A stretch of DNA of 64,000 bases, from positions 1 to 64,000 of the forward strand of contig CAZLUP010000008.1 in the NCBI GenBank assembly GCA_964562685.1, written 5' to 3'. The DNA comes from Stanieria sp964562685 (GTDB lineage Bacteria; Cyanobacteriota; Cyanobacteriia; Cyanobacteriales; Xenococcaceae). A program made the translations under genes and the position numbers. Positions 54,168 to 63,914 of the stretch are shown here, in pieces. Position 1 is the stretch's first letter. Every line of letters begins with the position of its first letter. The notes under the pieces are model-generated. The model saw nothing but the letters and a program-made list of their open reading frames with translations, was not told the DNA's origin and searched no databases.

Positions 54168-55241
54168 TTAACGGTGAAAATTATCAAGAATTTCAAAAAT
54201 ACGAAAAATATCCTCAGAATTGTATCTTTGATCGGTAGGAATAGTTAAAATCTTTTCTGATAAAGCGATCGCATCTAAATCATCAAAAGCAACTCCTTGG
54301 TCTGGCTGTCGCCAGTGAATCGCAGGAAAAATATTGTGACTAATTAAATATTTTCTTAAACTATCTCTGATTTGTTGATTTGAACAAATTATAATGCTGT
54401 TAAACGGAACAGTTTCGGCTGACCAACTGTCAAATAAAGGTTGCCAATAAAGACTTGGATTTTTGATATTTAACTGGATAAATTTACTAATATTACTGGC
54501 TCTTTGTTGGCGATACTTCTCAAGATTAAGAAAATTTAAAATATTTTTGGTAAAAGCTGAAACAACTGAATTAGTTTCATCATCTAGTTCATTTTGACCT
54601 TCAATACTTAATTGAAGATAATCATCTTTATTGACTGCCAAGCCATTAAGATAACTATGTTTTAAAATCATGCTAGTCAATCTTTTATAAGCCCCAGGAG
54701 ATTCATGACCAAAAGGCTTAGTTAAAGGTAGATTTTTAGGTGACCAAAAGATTCCTCCATCAGGAATAGGAAGGGTTTTATGCAAAGACGCAACTACATA
54801 ATCGGCAGTGCTATTTTTTGCCCAATTAGAAACAGGATCATGTGTATGATCTTCAATTAAAATCACATCCTGATTTTGTTGCTGCCATTCTTGCCAGGGT
54901 TGTTGTGTTTTGATGCCAAATAAATTAACTGCTATTACTACATCTCCTGGTAATACTTTTAAACTATTGAAATCAGGAGCAAATTTAGTTGGTAAATCTT
55001 GATACCAATGAACCTCAAAAACAGTTTGTAATTTACTAACTAGACTCATGCAGTAAAAGGATGGTACATGAATTCTGATTCGTTGTTTAGATTGTTTTTG
55101 CAGTAAAGATTTAAGAGCTAAAAGGCTAGCTGTTGTAGTCGAAAAGAGTTGATAGTGATTGGGCATCCAAAAAGATGATGGTGATGACATTAATATTTTT
55201 TCTGACCAATCAAAATCCGAACCAATTTCCCATCTTTGCAT
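54168..55241 (-). CDS. DegT-like PLP-dependent protein
   Basis: A 357-residue PLP-fold type I protein distantly related to DegT aminotransferases. Likely cofactor residues are D131 in LIEDHTHDP and K155 in ASLHKTLPIPDGG. The N-terminus has a short LFSTTTASLLALKSLL segment like the phosphate-binding loop. Divergence from typical DegT proteins means the reaction is uncertain. A second, more typical DegT enzyme is encoded at the other end of the cluster. Confidence 0.75.
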   Translation of the reverse strand: MQRWEIGSDFDWSEKILMSSPSSFWMPNHYQLFSTTTASLLALKSLLQKQSKQRIRIHVPSFYCMSLVSKLQTVFEVHWYQDLPTKFAPDFNSLKVLPGDVVIAVNLFGIKTQQPWQEWQQQNQDVILIEDHTHDPVSNWAKNSTADYVVASLHKTLPIPDGGIFWSPKNLPLTKPFGHESPGAYKRLTSMILKHSYLNGLAVNKDDYLQLSIEGQNELDDETNSVVSAFTKNILNFLNLEKYRQQRASNISKFIQLNIKNPSLYWQPLFDSWSAETVPFNSIIICSNQQIRDSLRKYLISHNIFPAIHWRQPDQGVAFDDLDAIALSEKILTIPTDQRYNSEDIFRIFEILDNFHR

Positions 55242-55262
55242 TGTTCAAAAATTTGCGTTCAA

Positions 55263-55883
55263 TTAATTTTTTTGATTACCAAAAAATTCTTCTCCTGTAG
55301 CATGACCCTCTTGGCTAATATCTTCACGCTTGAAAACCACCAAAATTGTCATTAACAAAATTTTTAAGTCTAGCCATAAATTCCAATGATCGACATACCA
55401 AACATCGAGTTGAAATTTCTTTTCCCAATCTCCATCTAATTGACGACGACCATTGATTTGCGCCCAGCCTGTAATTCCTGGTTTTACTTCATGACGACGA
55501 GCCTGTTCTGGGGTATAACGATTTAGATAACGTACCAATAGAGGTCGAGGACCAACAAAACTCATGTCTCCTTTCAAAACATTCCAAAGTTGAGGTAGTT
55601 CATCTAAACTAGTACGACGCAAAAATTCACCAAACTCTGTCAGACGTTCTTCATCAGAAAGTAAATTGCCTTCAGCATCTCTCGCATCAGTCATGGTACG
55701 AAACTTATAAAATTTAAAAATACGACCATTTTTACCAGGACGATTTTGGGCAAAAATAACTGGACTACCCATCTTGAGATGAACAGCGATCGCAATAATC
55801 AAGATTAGGGGGAAGAAAAGCAGTATTGCGATCGCTGCTGCCACGCGATCTATTAACCATTTGATAACTCTTTGTAGTTTCAT
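55263..55883 (-). CDS. Initiating sugar transferase (PglC/WcaJ type)
   Basis: A 206-residue monotopic membrane enzyme that transfers a sugar-1-phosphate to undecaprenyl phosphate. It has one N-terminal membrane segment (about 13-34), the KFYKFRTM signature (about 57-64), SLDELPQLWNVLKGDMSFVGPRPLL and PGITGWAQINGR. All are hallmarks of the small PglC-like class. Together with the WecA-type enzyme it gives the cluster two different initiating transferases. Confidence 0.93.
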   Translation of the reverse strand: MKLQRVIKWLIDRVAAAIAILLFFPLILIIAIAVHLKMGSPVIFAQNRPGKNGRIFKFYKFRTMTDARDAEGNLLSDEERLTEFGEFLRRTSLDELPQLWNVLKGDMSFVGPRPLLVRYLNRYTPEQARRHEVKPGITGWAQINGRRQLDGDWEKKFQLDVWYVDHWNLWLDLKILLMTILVVFKREDISQEGHATGEEFFGNQKN

Positions 55884-55916
55884 AATTACTGTAATTTAAA
55901 GCATTTTAGGAATAAT

Positions 55917-57083
55917 TTAGGCAAAAACAAGTCCTAACTGCTGGTAAAACTTAGCTAACCGTTCAAAAACCATATTTTCATCAAATTCGGCTTCTACTCT
56001 GGCACGACCTGCTTGACCATACTGTTGTCTTAGTTCGGGACTAGCTAGTAATGTACCTAAAGCTGCTGCTAATTTTTCACTATCTCTTGGTGGGACAATT
56101 AAACCAGTTGTTTCGGGCAGGACTACTTCTCGACAACCACGAATATCAGTCGTCACTACTGGTAACTCCATTGCCATTGCTTCGACAATCGAGCGAGGTA
56201 AACCTTCGTGGGTATAAGTAGGGAGACAAAAAATATCTAGCAGTCCCATCACTTCAGGAATATCATCGCGATCGCCTGTAAAAGTAACATGATTTTCAAT
56301 TTCCAGAGTCTTAATTCTTTCTTTTAATTGATAATAATAGGGTTCAGGATCAGTACTAAGTTCTCCACCAATAATAAGAATTTGAAGATGGGGAAATTGG
56401 GGAATCAGTTTAGCTGCTGCTTCCACTAATTGTTCACTACCTTTTTTGCGGGTTAAACGTCCAACAATACCCACTAATAACTCAGCACTTTCTGGAATAG
56501 CTAGAGATTGACGTAGCTGAGTTTGTTGACTTTGGTCTAAGCGATCGCGATTAAAGCGGTTTAAGTCTACACCATTACCTAAATAACCTAGTTTTTCTGG
56601 AGGGGCAATTCCCAACTTCTCGGCAGTAACTAGATCTTCATAGTTTTGACTGAGGATTAAATCAGTTATTTTGCCTGCCAATTTTTCTATATTAGAGTAG
56701 AAAAAATATTCCTTAGCAGTAGACTGGTCGTGAAAAGGAAGACCATGAGAGGTATAGACAATTCTTTTAATCCCAGCGAGTTTAGCTGCGATCCGACCTA
56801 AAACTGCTGCAATGGGTGTATGGACATGAACTAAATCGTATTTTTGTTCCCGCATTAGCTTATTTAAAGCAAGGATACTTTGAAAATTTAGCCAAGGAGA
56901 AATCTGGCGGTCGATTTGTACAGGACGAACCACATAGCCTTGTTGTTGTAATTCTGCTGCCTCTTGATCTGGAGAACAAGCAATTTCTACTTTTAAATTG
57001 CGAGCAAGAAAATAATCAATCTGAGGTTTTAATAAAACTTTAGCTGTTGTACCAACCGCAGTAAGATGAAGAATTTTATTCAT
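55917..57083 (-). CDS. Glycosyltransferase family 4 protein
   Basis: A 388-residue GT-B glycosyltransferase. Recognisable elements are VHVHTPIAAVLGRIAAKLAG near residues 86-105, and the donor-binding EGLPRSIVEAMAMELPVVTTDI segment (about 298-319) with the E-x7-E pattern. It retains family donor-binding residues. It follows the second GT4 and precedes the initiating sugar transferase on the same strand. Donor and acceptor sugars are unknown. Confidence 0.9.
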   Translation of the reverse strand: MNKILHLTAVGTTAKVLLKPQIDYFLARNLKVEIACSPDQEAAELQQQGYVVRPVQIDRQISPWLNFQSILALNKLMREQKYDLVHVHTPIAAVLGRIAAKLAGIKRIVYTSHGLPFHDQSTAKEYFFYSNIEKLAGKITDLILSQNYEDLVTAEKLGIAPPEKLGYLGNGVDLNRFNRDRLDQSQQTQLRQSLAIPESAELLVGIVGRLTRKKGSEQLVEAAAKLIPQFPHLQILIIGGELSTDPEPYYYQLKERIKTLEIENHVTFTGDRDDIPEVMGLLDIFCLPTYTHEGLPRSIVEAMAMELPVVTTDIRGCREVVLPETTGLIVPPRDSEKLAAALGTLLASPELRQQYGQAGRARVEAEFDENMVFERLAKFYQQLGLVFA

Positions 57084-57158
57084 AATGATATTTTTTGATA
57101 ATTAGATTGAAAAATTAAATTTTAAAAACCAACTTTGTTTTGGAACATAATTCCCAGT

Positions 57159-58355
57159 TTATTTAACAGCGATCGCTTGTTCGTACAGATTCTCATACTG
57201 AGAAACTATTGCCTCAAGGGAAAATAACTGTTGAATTTTGACTCTAGCTGCTTGCCCTAAAGTCTTTCTTTCTGACTGACTAAGCCCAATTAATTCCTGC
57301 CAAGCATTGGCTAAAGCTTGAGCATCTTTTGGTGGTACAATTTTTCCTATTTCTCCAACTAGCCAAGCAGAATCGCCTACATCAGTCACTACACAAGGAA
57401 CACCACAAGACATAGCCTCACCAATTACCAAAGGAAAAGCCTCACCGTAAGCAGAAGCAGAAGTCATAATATCAAAACCAGGTGTAATATTTTGAATATC
57501 TCGGCGTTCTCCTAACAAATGTACTTGGTTTTTAAGAGCCAAGTTGTTAATTAAATTATTTAAAGTTTGATTATTACGATCAATTCCTGTCCCAACTAAC
57601 ACAAAATGTACATTAACATTAGGAACTTTTGCTAACAGCAAAGCTGCTGCTTGCAAAAAATTAGCATGATCTTTCATTGGATGATAACGAGCAATTGAAC
57701 CAATAATTATAGTATCAGCAGCTAAATTCAATTCTTTTCGTAAGCATATTCTTGCTGTTTGTGAAGGTTGAAATAAATCTAAATCGAAACCATTAGGAAT
57801 AACTACACTTTTGGCAGGAGAGTAACCCAATTTCTCGTGTTGCAACTTGCTTTGAGATGAAACAAAAATAATGCTTTCAACCTTTGAAGAAGTTATCACC
57901 CCCAACTTAATTAAGAATTGAGTTAATTTCTTTTCGGAAGCCAAACTATTTATTGAGTGATGAATTCCCCAAATAATAGGTATTTTTATTCCTGTTAGAA
58001 ACTTGACAGATTGTGCAGCAAAATTACCGTGATACATCCAGCCTTGGATTAATTGAGGTTGAATCTGTTTAACTAATTTAATTAACTTAATTATTGCTTG
58101 AAAGCTAGGTTTACCAAAATCTAATCCTAAAGTATATACAGGTACTCCTAGCTGGATAATTTTCTCTCCTAATGTTCCTTGATCCATTAAAGAAATTACA
58201 ACTGGCTCATATTTTTGGCGATTAGTTTTAGCTAATAAATTGTAGAGCATTATTTCTGCTCCTCCTGTATATAAACCAGTAATTATGTGTAAAATTACAG
58301 TTTTTTTAAAAAGTAATTGATTACTTACTTTGAATTTACTTTGATAAATCGACAT
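57159..58355 (-). CDS. Glycosyltransferase family 4 protein
   Basis: A 398-residue GT-B enzyme beginning IITGLYTGGAEIMLYNLL (GGAE motif of family 4) after an N-terminal tail of about 25 residues. The donor-binding end has GEAFPLVIGEAMSCGVPCVVTDVGD (about 303-327). The start overlaps the polymerase gene by 20 bases (58336-58355), so the two are translationally coupled. The sugar is not predictable. Confidence 0.9.
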   Translation of the reverse strand: MSIYQSKFKVSNQLLFKKTVILHIITGLYTGGAEIMLYNLLAKTNRQKYEPVVISLMDQGTLGEKIIQLGVPVYTLGLDFGKPSFQAIIKLIKLVKQIQPQLIQGWMYHGNFAAQSVKFLTGIKIPIIWGIHHSINSLASEKKLTQFLIKLGVITSSKVESIIFVSSQSKLQHEKLGYSPAKSVVIPNGFDLDLFQPSQTARICLRKELNLAADTIIIGSIARYHPMKDHANFLQAAALLLAKVPNVNVHFVLVGTGIDRNNQTLNNLINNLALKNQVHLLGERRDIQNITPGFDIMTSASAYGEAFPLVIGEAMSCGVPCVVTDVGDSAWLVGEIGKIVPPKDAQALANAWQELIGLSQSERKTLGQAARVKIQQLFSLEAIVSQYENLYEQAIAVK

Positions 58356-59709
58356 TTTTTATAAAATATTTTGGAGATTGTCTAGTTGCTAAAAAAAGTA
58401 AGATCATAATAAATATCAAATAACAAAAATTAGTTTGGAGAAAAGTTTTTGGATCTCCATAAGTTAAAAAATCAGACCAAACTTTTGCTGTTACAATATA
58501 CACAAAAGGCATCCAATAAATTGTCTTGACGTGATTAAGCATCATAGTTTGTAAATAACGACCAATCCAGCCATAAATAAAACTGAAGAAAAATACTCCA
58601 GGCCACGATAAACTATAAACACAGGCTGCTAGATAACCTGTAGGAATATCGTATTGATCTGTATTCACTAAATATAAAGTATTAAAATAAGACATTGTAT
58701 AAGGTGCGTTTTTATCCAATAGCTGTTCGACAGTAATAAATCTTTCAGGTAAAAACGAAACAATTCCTAAAAACCAATCAGTAAATAATCTTAATGGGTA
58801 GTACTCATTAAAGGCAGCATATAAAGAATAAATAGGATAAGCAAAAGTACTAATTAAATCACCAAAATCATAGTTACTACTTTCATGTCGATTAATAGTT
58901 TCTGTAAATTTAGTAACAACAGCATCAAAGCCATCAGGTAGTCCGGTTAAACTAAAGAAAAATGCTTTACCATACAAAATAAATAATATACTTGAGACTA
59001 ATAAAGGAACTAAAAATTTTAAATGCCATTTTTTAGTTTGGAGTACATAAACCAAATAAAAAATTCCAAAAGCAACCAACATAGTTGAACGAGCTGCTAC
59101 AATTAATGACCCAATTAATGAAACAAATAAAGACAATAAAAACAATAAAAGCGCAAATATATTAATTCTTTGTTTTTGGCCAATAAAAATTAAGGCAGCT
59201 AGTAAATAAGAAGCATTAAAAGCAAAATACATAAATCGCTTAAAAAAACCAAAACTTCCTCCTTCAATTGCACCATTACGAATTAAATTTGCATTGGAAA
59301 TGGCATACAAAACTCCTCCATATTGACTACTAAAAAGATAAATTGAAACACAAGAAAATAATAGAAAAAGAAGTGATAGTTTTAAAGCAGTCTTTTCTCT
59401 AATATTATTTAAAGATACTTTTTGTGCTAAATTAGTTGCTGATTTAGCATAAAACCCCAATAAAATTGAAGAATATCCTAGGATTATAGCTAACAGTATT
59501 TGAATATTAGTTTGATATTTACCTTGAACATAACTCATGTATAATTCAGGTTTAACAATATTAGTGCTAAACATGAACATGGGTAGTAGATATAATAAAA
59601 TAAAAAAAATGTGAGCTAAAGTTAAAAAATCTATTTTAGTCTCTTTTTTTCTTATTGTTTCAAAGGATACTAATAATAATATTAGCCAAAAGTAAGTTAA
59701 GCCTAACAT
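58336..59709 (-). CDS. Wzy-like O-antigen/oligosaccharide polymerase
   Basis: A 457-residue integral membrane protein with about eleven hydrophobic segments and one long periplasmic loop (about 265-330), the typical shape of Wzy polymerases that join lipid-linked repeat units in the periplasm. Sequence identity between Wzy proteins is usually low, so the call rests on topology and its position among glycosyltransferases, a flippase and a Wzc co-polymerase. It overlaps the next GT4 gene. Confidence 0.8.
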   Translation of the reverse strand: MLGLTYFWLILLLVSFETIRKKETKIDFLTLAHIFFILLYLLPMFMFSTNIVKPELYMSYVQGKYQTNIQILLAIILGYSSILLGFYAKSATNLAQKVSLNNIREKTALKLSLLFLLFSCVSIYLFSSQYGGVLYAISNANLIRNGAIEGGSFGFFKRFMYFAFNASYLLAALIFIGQKQRINIFALLLFLLSLFVSLIGSLIVAARSTMLVAFGIFYLVYVLQTKKWHLKFLVPLLVSSILFILYGKAFFFSLTGLPDGFDAVVTKFTETINRHESSNYDFGDLISTFAYPIYSLYAAFNEYYPLRLFTDWFLGIVSFLPERFITVEQLLDKNAPYTMSYFNTLYLVNTDQYDIPTGYLAACVYSLSWPGVFFFSFIYGWIGRYLQTMMLNHVKTIYWMPFVYIVTAKVWSDFLTYGDPKTFLQTNFCYLIFIMILLFLATRQSPKYFIKNVDLSK

Positions 59710-59769
59710 TTATTTATCGAGCAATTTATCAAAGTAAAAGTAAGTAAATTGAGGAAAATTATAAGACAA

Positions 59770-60873
59770 TTAATTATTATTACTAAACAATAGTTCAAAA
59801 TATTGCTGAACTGCTCGTTCTACAGAAAAATACTTGGCTCGCTCCCATAATAAGCTTCGAGCGATAGGTGTTTGAAGCAGATTTAACATGGCTAACGATA
59901 GCTTTTCTGCATCACCAACAGGCACTAAAGACCCATATTTTCCTGCTTCAAGAATTTCTCTTGGACCACTGGGGCAGTCGGTAGAAATAACAGGACAACC
60001 ACAAGCCATTGCTTCAATTAGAACATTTCCCAATCCCTCCCATTGAGAAGAAAGAATAAATGCTGTAGCTCTACTCATATAAGCATAAGGATTCTCAACA
60101 AAACCAGGAAGAGCAACATCATCTGCTAAGTTTAATTGATTAACTAATGCTTCTAATTCAGGTCTAGATTCCCCTTCGCCTAAAATTAGCAAACGAGCTA
60201 CAATTTTTTTTCTGACTATGGCAAAAGCACGAATTAGACTCATAAAGTCTTTTTGAGGTGTTAAGCGTCCTACTGCTAGAAATACAGGAATAGTATCAGA
60301 TCCAAACCAAGGATGAACTAAAAGAGAATTTGCTTTAGCTAATAATTCATCATCTACCACAGGATTATAAATAGTCTTGACTGTTTCTTTTTCCAGGTTT
60401 AGTTCTTGTTCTAAATCCCTAGCTACAGCTTGAGAAACCCCTACAATTACATCTGCTTGAGGATATAGCAATTTCATTAGTGGAGGAATTAACTTGCCTC
60501 TACGTAATGGAGACTGATCCGCTGATAAGGTATTATGCTCTACTAATATTAGTTTTGTTTGAGTACGAGCCAGCTTTTTAGCCATTACTGCAATCACATT
60601 GGCATGATTCATGTGTGAAATTAATGCCTGTGGTTGATATTGTTGCAGATATCTAGATAAGGGGAAGAGTGCTTTAATCACTCTGCCAGAATTTAGCTCA
60701 ATAATTCTGACTCCTTTAGGTATTTGGTTGAGATAGGGACCTTCGGCAGTAGCTATGACTAAATCTAAATCTAAAGCTAAATTTTTAGTAATCATTCCCT
60801 TAAGTAAGTTGATTACTACTTTTTCTGCACCACCACCATGAAGAGTAGGAATAAAAAAGGCTATTGGTTTCAT
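59770..60873 (-). CDS. Glycosyltransferase family 4 protein
   Basis: A 367-residue GT-B enzyme. It begins with FFIPTLHGGGAEKVVINLLKG (GGAE motif) and has a donor-binding EGLGNVLIEAMACGCPVISTDCP segment (about 278-300). The middle includes FLAVGRLTPQKDFMSLIRAF, the family's hinge signature. It follows the flippase by 26 bp and precedes the polymerase by about 60 bp, all one strand. Confidence 0.92.
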   Translation of the reverse strand: MKPIAFFIPTLHGGGAEKVVINLLKGMITKNLALDLDLVIATAEGPYLNQIPKGVRIIELNSGRVIKALFPLSRYLQQYQPQALISHMNHANVIAVMAKKLARTQTKLILVEHNTLSADQSPLRRGKLIPPLMKLLYPQADVIVGVSQAVARDLEQELNLEKETVKTIYNPVVDDELLAKANSLLVHPWFGSDTIPVFLAVGRLTPQKDFMSLIRAFAIVRKKIVARLLILGEGESRPELEALVNQLNLADDVALPGFVENPYAYMSRATAFILSSQWEGLGNVLIEAMACGCPVISTDCPSGPREILEAGKYGSLVPVGDAEKLSLAMLNLLQTPIARSLLWERAKYFSVERAVQQYFELLFSNNN

Positions 60874-60899
60874 AAGTTATTTGAGTCAGTATTTTTGAT

Positions 60900-62258
60900 T
60901 TAGTATTTAGCCAGCTTACGATTGACAAAAGCAAATAAAATTAAAAAAGAAAATATATATATAAAGCTAGTAGATAAAGCAATTCCTTTAACTCCTATCC
61001 ACTGCATAAAAATATAATTAAGACTAATATTAACAATTAAGTTGAATCCAGAAACTAGCGAAAGTATATGATTTTGTCTCATAGAATTAATTAATCTTAG
61101 CAATAATAAATCTCCTAAATAAAATGGAATTTTTAAAGCGTATAAACTTTGGATTTGAGCTACTATATCAGTATCTTCTGCACTAAAAAAACCTCTTTGA
61201 AAAACTAATTGAACTATCGGTCGTGAAAATATAATAAATACTCCTGTCAAAGGAATTGTAGAGAAAAAAATTAAACGTGTATATTGTTTAAGAGTGTGTT
61301 TAACTTCCTGCCAATCTTTGTAAGCGATCATTTTGGCAAAATAAGGAATTACCGCTGCACTTAAAGCTGTACTAATTAGACTGATAGAGGAAGAAATCAG
61401 TCGATGACCGTAATTAAGAGATGCTACGCTACCAGCAGGTAACATTGCAGCCATAGTATTATCTATCGGACTAGCACTACATATTAATAATGCTCCTGCC
61501 ACAATTGGCAGATATTGAACTGCAACTTGACGTAGATTTTGATCCCATCCATTCCACTTTGGTAGCAATGGAATACCTTGACGACGCAAAGAAACTGCTA
61601 AAAAAGTAATTTCTAGCACTGTCCCAATCACTAAACCAGCAGCTAGGGCAAACATTCCCCAAGATTGTGCCACAAATAAGAGGATAATAGTGACAAAAGG
61701 AATCAGGATGGGTAGTAAAGAAGCTAGAGCAAAACGTTCTCTTGCGTTTAATACTGCGCCCCAAATTACTGAAAAACCACTGAGCAAAGTAAAAGGTGCG
61801 ATCGCACAAAGTAAGTAGAAGGTTAAACGTAACTTCTCAGGAGTAAATCCCGAAGCAATCCAAGGTAAATATAGAGGTGCAGTAGCTACCATTAGAATTG
61901 TCGTAATTCCCAGAAGAGCTATAGCACAGACTAAAACTCCAGAAAGCAGTTTATGGGCAGCCTGATGACCTTCTTTTTCTTGTAGCTTGATATACACGGG
62001 AATTAATGCCGGGGCAAAAGAATTACTAATGACATTAATAATTAAGGCGGGAAATTCTAAAGCAATCAAAAAAGCATCTACGGAATCTCCTGTACCAAAT
62101 CGCCAAGCAATAACTAGTTCCTTTGCCATAGCAGCAACTTTAACCAAGGCAGTAAATAAGCCAACAATGAGGGCTGCACCAAAGATTTGGCGACTAACAG
62201 AGCCAGTAGTGAATTTTTGCCAGTAATTTGACAGGATGGTTACTTGTTTAAATCTCAT
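60900..62258 (-). CDS. MurJ/Wzx-type lipid-linked oligosaccharide flippase
   Basis: A 452-residue membrane protein of the MOP superfamily with about 12-14 helices. It is most like MurJ, having the GDSVDAFLIALEFPALIINV segment (about 57-76) and the basic PIYIKLQEK region, but is shorter than housekeeping MurJ (about 510-530). Its position in the cluster makes it the likely flippase for the repeat unit rather than for lipid II. Its start overlaps the end of the upstream gene by four bases (ATGA). Confidence 0.85.
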   Translation of the reverse strand: MRFKQVTILSNYWQKFTTGSVSRQIFGAALIVGLFTALVKVAAMAKELVIAWRFGTGDSVDAFLIALEFPALIINVISNSFAPALIPVYIKLQEKEGHQAAHKLLSGVLVCAIALLGITTILMVATAPLYLPWIASGFTPEKLRLTFYLLCAIAPFTLLSGFSVIWGAVLNARERFALASLLPILIPFVTIILLFVAQSWGMFALAAGLVIGTVLEITFLAVSLRRQGIPLLPKWNGWDQNLRQVAVQYLPIVAGALLICSASPIDNTMAAMLPAGSVASLNYGHRLISSSISLISTALSAAVIPYFAKMIAYKDWQEVKHTLKQYTRLIFFSTIPLTGVFIIFSRPIVQLVFQRGFFSAEDTDIVAQIQSLYALKIPFYLGDLLLLRLINSMRQNHILSLVSGFNLIVNISLNYIFMQWIGVKGIALSTSFIYIFSFLILFAFVNRKLAKY

Positions 62259-63799
62259 GGTTGTTGTATTTTTTGATTCGAGATCGATACTATTGATGGA
62301 ACAATAACTTCAGTGGCATCACGCCGTTTAAACCAATCTCCTTGGGCTGGCTCTGTTGCTGGTTCGGAAGTAACTACTACCTCTGCTTGGAGATAGTTAT
62401 AGCCCGTTGACTCTTCCCAGACATTTTGATTGGCTAGCCTGATGGAATATTCTGGGCGATTGTACAATCTTGGGGTAGGATCGGGTAAATTAAGTAGCAC
62501 TTGATAGGTTCCAGGTCTAATTTCAGGAGGTATTACTCCAGCAACTTCAACTTTATAGACGTAGCCAGGTAGCCAAGTTCGTGGATCTTGTTTAAGAGGT
62601 AAATAATATTCAGTTCCTCGCTTGCGATCGCGTAAAATAAGTTCTAATCCACGAGGATTATAAGGACTAGCCCAACCATCATTAAAAATTTCAAAATTCA
62701 TGGCAAAAACTGCTCCTGGTTTGATTTGTTGAGGAATTACTGATTTGATCAAGCGAAATCGATATCCTAAACGACGTTTAATCTCTGGAAAGCATCCTTG
62801 TTCTTGCCAGCCTTGCAAAACCTCTGCCCCATCGTTATGGTCTACGTTTAAAGCACTCCAACGCATTCTAGCTAGCTCGTTTAAAGCGTTAGGACAATCA
62901 TCGTAGGGACTAGGATTACAAAGTTCGCCTCCTTGAACAACATAGCGATTATCAAGATTTAAATAGTTTTTTTGTTCATCTACTATGACGGGATCTGTAT
63001 GGTTGTACGTCCCCCAATCATCAATACTGGCTAAAAAACAATCATTATGTGCGCCAACTCTGGCTTGGCAAGAACCATCAAAAGCTTGTTCGGGTGTTAG
63101 AGGTTGCTCAGATCGAAAAGCATCTCTTTTGTAATAGGTGTAGCGCAGAGCTACCATTCTGTCTGAAGGTAAGACAGATAAAGCTTTGAACAAAATCTCT
63201 TTCCTTGCTGCGGGATTTTCTCTTAAACCATGAGAGGAACGATTCCATTCTCCCCAATAGCCGATAAAGCCTGCTTCCATGTAGGCAATAACATCATAGT
63301 TATCCGCCAATACTGGCTTTAACTGTTCGAGATGTTCTAGGATTCTACTTTTGGGAGCATCATCACCACCGCCAAGCCAATTGTATGCAAATCGCAGAAT
63401 TATTTTAATACCAGCTTGTCTGGCTGTTTCCATGTCTGCCGATACTTTTGCTAAAAAAGCCGAAGATAGTGGTCGATCTCTAAAATCTGAAATTAAATAA
63501 ATCCGACGGATTAAAGTAATATTTTCTTGTCTCAGTTGTTTTAACTCGGATAACTTTAAAGGAGGACGAGGATTAGTTCCCAAGGGAGAAAATCTAGCAA
63601 AAAGACCCCGTTCTGGATTAGGAAAATCTTCCTGACTAGGTTGGTAAGTCATAGTCTTGATATTTTGACTGTAATCTGCCTGGGCTTTTTGATAACAATT
63701 GACTATTAGTAAGATTGAGGCTATTAAAGTTAGCCAAAAACTCTTTTTACCTAGATTGTTCAGAATATTATTCATTGAAAACTGTTTTTCTTCCTTCAA
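62255..63799 (-). CDS. DUF4874/DUF4832 protein, exported
   Basis: A 514-residue protein with an N-terminal hydrophobic signal or anchor (about 17-37). The DUF4874 part begins PSQEDFPNPERGLF and has a TIM-barrel-like look (IRRIYLISDFRD, FAYNWLGGGDD, EAGFIGYWGEWNRSSHG); DUF4832 follows from about 340 with beta-rich sequence. The ENWGEWN-like and EAGFIGYWGEW segments resemble glycosidase active sites, so a role in trimming or modifying the exported polysaccharide is plausible but unproven. It is the first gene of the cluster in transcription order, overlapping the flippase gene by four bases. The ATG at 63799 is used; Met9 is an alternative. Confidence 0.82.
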   Translation of the reverse strand: MKEEKQFSMNNILNNLGKKSFWLTLIASILLIVNCYQKAQADYSQNIKTMTYQPSQEDFPNPERGLFARFSPLGTNPRPPLKLSELKQLRQENITLIRRIYLISDFRDRPLSSAFLAKVSADMETARQAGIKIILRFAYNWLGGGDDAPKSRILEHLEQLKPVLADNYDVIAYMEAGFIGYWGEWNRSSHGLRENPAARKEILFKALSVLPSDRMVALRYTYYKRDAFRSEQPLTPEQAFDGSCQARVGAHNDCFLASIDDWGTYNHTDPVIVDEQKNYLNLDNRYVVQGGELCNPSPYDDCPNALNELARMRWSALNVDHNDGAEVLQGWQEQGCFPEIKRRLGYRFRLIKSVIPQQIKPGAVFAMNFEIFNDGWASPYNPRGLELILRDRKRGTEYYLPLKQDPRTWLPGYVYKVEVAGVIPPEIRPGTYQVLLNLPDPTPRLYNRPEYSIRLANQNVWEESTGYNYLQAEVVVTSEPATEPAQGDWFKRRDATEVIVPSIVSISNQKIQQP

Positions 63800-63914
63800 C
63801 AGTCAACTCAGCTTTGATATACGAAATATTGAAGACAATGTATTTTCTTCAGCAACCAAGTCTCTTTTCGCCCTAAACATCTAGAAACTTACTGTTAGAT
63901 TTAACAGCAATCTT

